NCBI GenBank assembly: GCA_003524305.1
Contig: DQHW01000004.1
Location: forward strand, 1-23,332
Direction: 5' to 3'
From: Anaerolineaceae bacterium
GTDB taxonomy: Bacteria > Chloroflexota > Anaerolineae > Anaerolineales > Anaerolineaceae
DNA: 23,332 bases
This document shows positions 22,112-23,332 of the stretch, piece by piece. The notes under the pieces are model-generated. The model made no database searches, was not told the DNA's origin, and saw only the letters and a list, made by a program, of their open reading frames with translations. Position 1 is the stretch's first letter. Each line of letters starts with the position of its first letter. Both the position numbers and the translations under genes were made by a program.

Positions 22112-22136
22112 ATTATACCAGCAGATTTTCTGTCAA
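22112..22136 (-). promoter_or_regulatory. L,D-transpeptidase promoter, extended -10, leaderless start
   Basis: On the minus strand, consensus TTGACA (22131-22136), which overlaps the recJ stop codon, a 13-nt spacer and extended -10 TGGTATAAT (22112-22120). The -10 ends 9 nt before ATG 22102. The spacer is too short for standard -35 contact, so the extended -10 probably does the work. No Shine-Dalgarno precedes the ATG. Confidence 0.65.
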
Positions 22137-23332
22137 GAATGGTCAATCAGATCTGCGAGATCGCAGCGTATTGCATAGCGCCTGAAAGCCTGAGTTTCGG
22201 CCATGGCTTTTTGAATTTTCTTTTTGAACCCTTCCTGCTGCGTGAGGTTTGCGATTCCACCAGGAATCAGCGAAAGAATTTTGTCCGTGTCTTCCTTAAT
22301 CGTGAGTATCCCTCGTGCCGACATCCATTGCATGGCAAGGCGTACAATTTCTTGAGTAGTCGCCAACCCGGCTGCAATTTCTTCAAGGTTAATCTTGAAC
22401 AGGTTTTGTGCAAATCCTTGTTTGATTTTTTGTGCCGTGGTTTTTAAAATAATTTCAGTTTCGTTTTCGGTCTGTTCACTCCCAAACCAAAAAATGCGCC
22501 GTGGTTGAACTTTTTGCAAGATTTCATCCAGAATGGTTTGCGAAGGAGGCAGGGTGAGCATGATTAAAGACTCACAGGGTGAGAGTTCGAGACGATTTTT
22601 TACATGGATGGAGTTTTGCTGAAAACCTTCATAATAAACTTCAGGTTGATATTTTGAGGTCAACTCATTCAAAGCCTTATTAGAAACTGAACTTTTGCGG
22701 TAATCGAAGTGTTCTATCTTTTTCCGTTTTTTCGAATTTATGGTCAGGATATCTGTTTCAACCGGACGGAAATCGAGCCATTCGAGCTGCACCTGTGCTT
22801 GTCCTTTGTAATTCGAGGCGTGGGCGGTAAAGGCCAGGTCAAATGGACCTTCGGGTTGGGGCAGGTTGGCAGATTGCCACCATAGAAATTTTGAGCTTTG
22901 ACCCCGGGCATCTTCAATGATGAGCTGTAAATGCTCCCTGGTTTTGCCGATGGGTGTGGCGCTGACAAGGTTCATATTTTTGGCGGCCATGACTATAGGT
23001 GGATTACCCGCTCCAAAAGGTGCCAGTTGATCTATAGATTGAAGGAGGGAGAGATCAATTTGAGCCGGCTTTTGCCAGATATCAATTTGAAGTTCGTTCA
23101 ACAATGGGTGAAGTGCACTCTGTTGTTCGACGGCTTTATCAAGTTCGCGCTGGAATGTCTTGAAATTTGTCGGATCAAGCGCCAAACCGGCTGCCATGGG
23201 ATGACCGCCAAAAGAAGTTAAAAATACCGCATTTTGCCGGATGGCAGCGGTGATATCAATGCCCTCTATGGATCGGGCTGATCCGCGCATCAATCCACCG
23301 GGGGGAGCGACCATCAGGATCACAGGTCTGTG
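22133..23332 (-). CDS. recJ: Single-strand DNA exonuclease RecJ, C-terminal part
   Basis: The frame is open through the right window edge (entering as HRPVILMVAPPG), so the start and the N-terminal DHH phosphoesterase domain lie outside. The visible 399 residues begin in the DHHA1 domain: RGSARSIEGIDI, then the substrate-binding SFGGHPMAAGLAL. The RecJ OB domain follows (LAPFGAGNPPIVMAAKNM, REHLQLIIED, SSKFLWWQ and LEWLDFRPVE). The last 180 residues form a longer C-terminal extension with no motif I recognise. RecJ degrades single-stranded DNA 5' to 3' in recombination and repair. The stop TGA lies inside the -35 element of the downstream L,D-transpeptidase gene. Confidence 0.9.
   Translation of the reverse strand, partial: HRPVILMVAPPGGLMRGSARSIEGIDITAAIRQNAVFLTSFGGHPMAAGLALDPTNFKTFQRELDKAVEQQSALHPLLNELQIDIWQKPAQIDLSLLQSIDQLAPFGAGNPPIVMAAKNMNLVSATPIGKTREHLQLIIEDARGQSSKFLWWQSANLPQPEGPFDLAFTAHASNYKGQAQVQLEWLDFRPVETDILTINSKKRKKIEHFDYRKSSVSNKALNELTSKYQPEVYYEGFQQNSIHVKNRLELSPCESLIMLTLPPSQTILDEILQKVQPRRIFWFGSEQTENETEIILKTTAQKIKQGFAQNLFKINLEEIAAGLATTQEIVRLAMQWMSARGILTIKEDTDKILSLIPGGIANLTQQEGFKKKIQKAMAETQAFRRYAIRCDLADLIDHS

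Overview
The window is about 23 kb of moderate-GC bacterial chromosome with densely packed genes on both strands. Gene content points to Chloroflexota, most likely class Anaerolineae. The main signs are a very long GH13 alpha-amylase-like protein facing a GH57/DUF3536 protein, a CapA-family lipoprotein carrying an extra N-terminal domain, a Tat-exported DUF362 protein next to a NapH-like iron-sulfur membrane protein, a LysM protein with a cytosolic zinc ribbon, and an archaeal-type thiolase. This placement is inferred from remembered family resemblance, not from a search. No rRNA, tRNA, CRISPR array, transposase, integrase or phage gene is visible.

Layout. (1) 1-1986, minus strand: an unknown membrane-anchored protein, a DUF362 Tat lipoprotein and the first 84 codons of a 4Fe-4S membrane protein form one transcription unit. 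(2) 2062-5084, minus strand: a compact four-gene operon holds a TIM-barrel-like protein, a divergent FtsZ, a 72-residue protein and a 71-residue tail-anchored protein, and ends in a hairpin. (3) 5164-7488, plus strand: an extended-SDR epimerase and a GH57/DUF3536 protein. (4) 7480-10947, minus strand: a GH13 protein whose end overlaps the GH57 gene tail to tail. (5) 11113-13174, minus strand: an AlkZ-related winged-helix protein and a thiolase. (6) 13175-13873: a roughly 700-bp AT-rich gap rich in inverted repeats. (7) 13874-18505, plus strand: CapA lipoprotein, cyclase-family hydrolase, class III aminotransferase and thioredoxin reductase, closed by a strong bidirectional terminator. (8) 18567-19727, minus strand: zinc ribbon-TM-LysM protein. 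(9) 19827-21029, plus strand: hemW. (10) 21041-23332, minus strand: L,D-transpeptidase and the C-terminal part of recJ.

Several genes serve the envelope or cell division (FtsZ unit, LysM protein, L,D-transpeptidase, CapA), and two handle alpha-glucans (GH57, GH13). The most interesting observations are: an FtsZ whose T7 loop has His in place of the second catalytic Asp, in an operon with a small tail-anchored protein that could tether it; a repeated start architecture in which an extended -10 (TGnTATAAT-like) lies 7-9 nt before the start codon of first genes that lack a Shine-Dalgarno, suggesting leaderless mRNAs, whereas operon-internal genes often carry good Shine-Dalgarno sequences; and a cluster of nested, mutually exclusive inverted repeats in the large gap before the CapA operon.
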